From contig CALGFL010000308.1 in assembly GCA_937881145.1 (NCBI GenBank), positions 1-7,879 of the forward strand: DNA of 7,879 nucleotides, in the 5' to 3' direction. Position 1 is the first letter of the stretch; every line of letters starts with the position of its first letter. Both the position numbers and the translations under genes were made by a program. The stretch is from an uncultured Bordetella sp. Lineage in GTDB: Bacteria; Pseudomonadota; Gammaproteobacteria; Burkholderiales; Burkholderiaceae_B. Shown in pieces: positions 6,575 to 7,879 of this stretch. The notes under the pieces are model-generated. The model saw only the letters and a list, made by a program, of their open reading frames with translations. It ran no database searches and was not told where the DNA came from.

Positions 6575-7365
6575 GGGCCTCGCGCGGAGTCGTCGGAATT
6601 GGGAAACCAGGGAAAAAGCATCGGGGTAGTGCGCTGGTACGCGCGATAGTCTTCGCCGCGCGTGCGCAGCGCCTGCATTTCCGTATAAGGAATGCCGCTG
6701 ATCCAGCGCAGGAAGACATACATGATCAGCGGCCCGAGCCAGCTGACCCATTGAGTGGGGGAACCGGCGGACAGCGCCACATAGGCGAACCAGTGGCACC
6801 ACTCGAAGAAATAATTGGGATGCCGGCTATAGCGCCATAACCCGCTGCGGCAGGTGCGGCCCTTGTTGCGCGGATCCTGGCGAAAGCGCGCCAGCTGCAG
6901 GTCGGCCAGCGCTTCGCCCGCCACCGCGGCAATCCAGAACGCTATCCCGGCAATCATCAGCGGCGTGATGTGGGAGACGGGATTGGCGGCCACTGCCGTG
7001 AACGGAATGGCGAACAGCACCACCAGGGCGGCCTGGAATGCGAACAATCCATAGATTTTTCCCTGGTGGCCCTGCCAGCGCTCGCGCAAGGCCTGATAGC
7101 GGCCGTCTTCGCCTTCGCCCAGGCGCCGCAGCAAATGCAATGCCAGCCGCAACGCCCAGCCGCCGCCCAAGACGGCAAGCAGAATGCGCGGCAGGGCGGC
7201 GCCCGTACCCGTGGCGGCGATCAGCAGCGCGCCCAGCCCCAGACAGGCCGACCAGACGATATCGACGATGCCGATGTTCCGATGCCGCCGCTGCCATACC
7301 CAGGCGATGGACATCGCCGCCCATGCGACCATTGCCAGAAGGCCCAGCTGTTGCCATGCCGTCAT
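6571..7365 (-). CDS. DUF1295 membrane protein (steroid 5-alpha-reductase/ICMT-like fold)
   Basis: This 264-residue integral inner-membrane protein has about six to seven hydrophobic segments (approximately 5-23, 36-52, 58-79, 103-127, 133-151, 177-192, 197-213). The C-terminal half carries the fold's nucleotide/cofactor motif, GLWRYSRHPNYFFEWCHW (165-182), and then GEDYRAYQRTTPMLFPWFP at the end. This is the pattern of the DUF1295 family, related to steroid 5-alpha-reductases and isoprenylcysteine carboxyl methyltransferases. Those relatives use NADPH to reduce a conjugated enone, or SAM to methylate, respectively. Which chemistry applies here is not known; a membrane reductase acting on a modified fatty chain would suit the operon (inference). 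The start is fixed by the ATGA overlap with the DUF2878 stop and a GGGAG ribosome site about 8 nt upstream. The stop overlaps the methyltransferase start by 4 nt. Confidence 0.93.
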   Translation of the reverse strand: MTAWQQLGLLAMVAWAAMSIAWVWQRRHRNIGIVDIVWSACLGLGALLIAATGTGAALPRILLAVLGGGWALRLALHLLRRLGEGEDGRYQALRERWQGHQGKIYGLFAFQAALVVLFAIPFTAVAANPVSHITPLMIAGIAFWIAAVAGEALADLQLARFRQDPRNKGRTCRSGLWRYSRHPNYFFEWCHWFAYVALSAGSPTQWVSWLGPLIMYVFLRWISGIPYTEMQALRTRGEDYRAYQRTTPMLFPWFPNSDDSARGP

Positions 7366-7879
7366 CGTGCGTCTCCCGGTGAAATGCGATGCGAACCGTC
7401 GGCGGCGGACCATCTGGCCGCCAGGCCTGCCAGCAGCGGCAGCGCGATCCCCCATCCGACAGCCAGCCAGATCGTCGCGCGGGCCGCGGGCGGTTCGAAA
7501 AACACGGCCTGCCAGCCGCGCGACGCGCCCCAATACGCCAAGGGTCCGCCCAACGCGCCCAGGGCGCAAGCCCACCCGGGACGGCCGCCGAGCCATGCCA
7601 TGGAGTGGTTCAAGGTCATGGCGAATGCCACCCAGAGCGCCAATATCCACAGTGGCACGCCCGGCGGGACAGACAGGCCCGCGGCGGCGTAATGCGCCCA
7701 ACCCAGGCCCGACAGGCCGCCGTCGACAATCAGGCCGCACAGCAAGGCAATGCCTACCAAACGCAGATCGGCCACGCGCTGGCGCGAGACGCGGATCTGC
7801 AGCGCCATGAATGCCGCCGCGCCCAGGCAGCCGGGCAGCGCGCTACCCCGGCCCGCGCCGATGACGGCCGCGAACCAGA
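7362..7879 (-). CDS. DUF2878 membrane protein (5' end outside the window)
   Basis: The visible 171 residues are the greater part of a small polytopic membrane protein. The frame continues to the right edge: upstream of the Met at 7808 it reads WFAAVIGAGRGSALPGCLGA, which matches the usual first part of DUF2878 (an aromatic WF followed by a small-residue helix). The true start is therefore a few codons beyond the window. Family features include LCGLIVDGGLSGLGWAHY, then PLWILALWVAFAMTLNHSMA with the conserved Thr-Leu-Asn-His inside a membrane segment, and PLAYWGASRGW. No biochemical function is established for DUF2878; it recurs beside CFA-synthase, DUF1365, DUF1295 and lipocalin genes. It is the first visible gene of the operon, and its TGA overlaps the DUF1295 ATG. 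The operon probably extends upstream, out of view. Confidence 0.88.
   Translation of the reverse strand, partial: WFAAVIGAGRGSALPGCLGAAAFMALQIRVSRQRVADLRLVGIALLCGLIVDGGLSGLGWAHYAAAGLSVPPGVPLWILALWVAFAMTLNHSMAWLGGRPGWACALGALGGPLAYWGASRGWQAVFFEPPAARATIWLAVGWGIALPLLAGLAARWSAADGSHRISPGDAR

Noticed and set aside
5510..6649. 379-codon open frame on the + strand opposite the methyltransferase
   Set aside because: The opposite strand encodes a complete SAM methyltransferase with coupled start and stop; this frame has no family resemblance and no ribosome site of note.
7362..7808. Treating the Met at 7808 as the start of the DUF2878 gene
   Set aside because: The frame stays open to the window edge, and the upstream residues match the family's usual N-terminal segment, so the gene is partial.

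Overview
The window is GC-rich, densely coding DNA. Its gene types and protein sequences fit a betaproteobacterium, most likely Burkholderiales of the Bordetella/Achromobacter (Alcaligenaceae) kind; this is an impression from protein resemblance, not a database match. There are ten genes, two of them cut by the window edges, and no stretch over 300 bases without a gene. I see no rRNA, tRNA, insertion sequence, phage gene or CRISPR array.

Left part (1-2560). The 3' end of an amidohydrolase-family (gamma-resorcylate decarboxylase-like) gene runs on the + strand. It converges on a minus-strand two-component operon: an OmpR/QseB-type response regulator followed by its QseC-type histidine kinase, joined by an ATGA overlap. 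Upstream of the regulator lies a direct repeat of the PmrA/QseB-box form (TTAA elements 11 bp apart). A perfect 17-nt palindrome lies between that box and the start codon, so autoregulation is likely.

Middle (2559-3890). A MarR-family regulator lies 42 bp downstream of xthA (exodeoxyribonuclease III) on the same strand. An AT-rich 105-bp gap upstream of xthA probably holds its promoter.

Right part (3996-7879, all minus strand). Five genes are packed together. In transcription order they are a DUF2878 membrane protein (start outside the window), a DUF1295 membrane protein of the steroid-5-alpha-reductase/ICMT-like fold, a SAM-dependent methyltransferase of the CFA-synthase/coclaurine-N-methyltransferase superfamily, a Blc-type lipocalin lipoprotein, and a TIGR01777-type NAD(P)-binding epimerase-like protein. 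Three consecutive junctions are 4-nt ATGA overlaps and the fourth is a 12-nt gap, so this is almost certainly one translationally coupled operon. From family knowledge, such genes recur in bacterial lipid-modification modules controlled by ECF-sigma/ChrR or LitR-type light and singlet-oxygen regulators, some of which make cyclopropane or furan fatty acids. The inferred job here is to modify a membrane lipid or lipid-derived substrate (methyltransferase plus DUF1295), with the outer-membrane lipocalin handling lipids. The methyltransferase is the most interesting protein: it is usually labelled CFA synthase, but its sequence reads closer to plant coclaurine N-methyltransferases, and its bicarbonate-site residues are altered.
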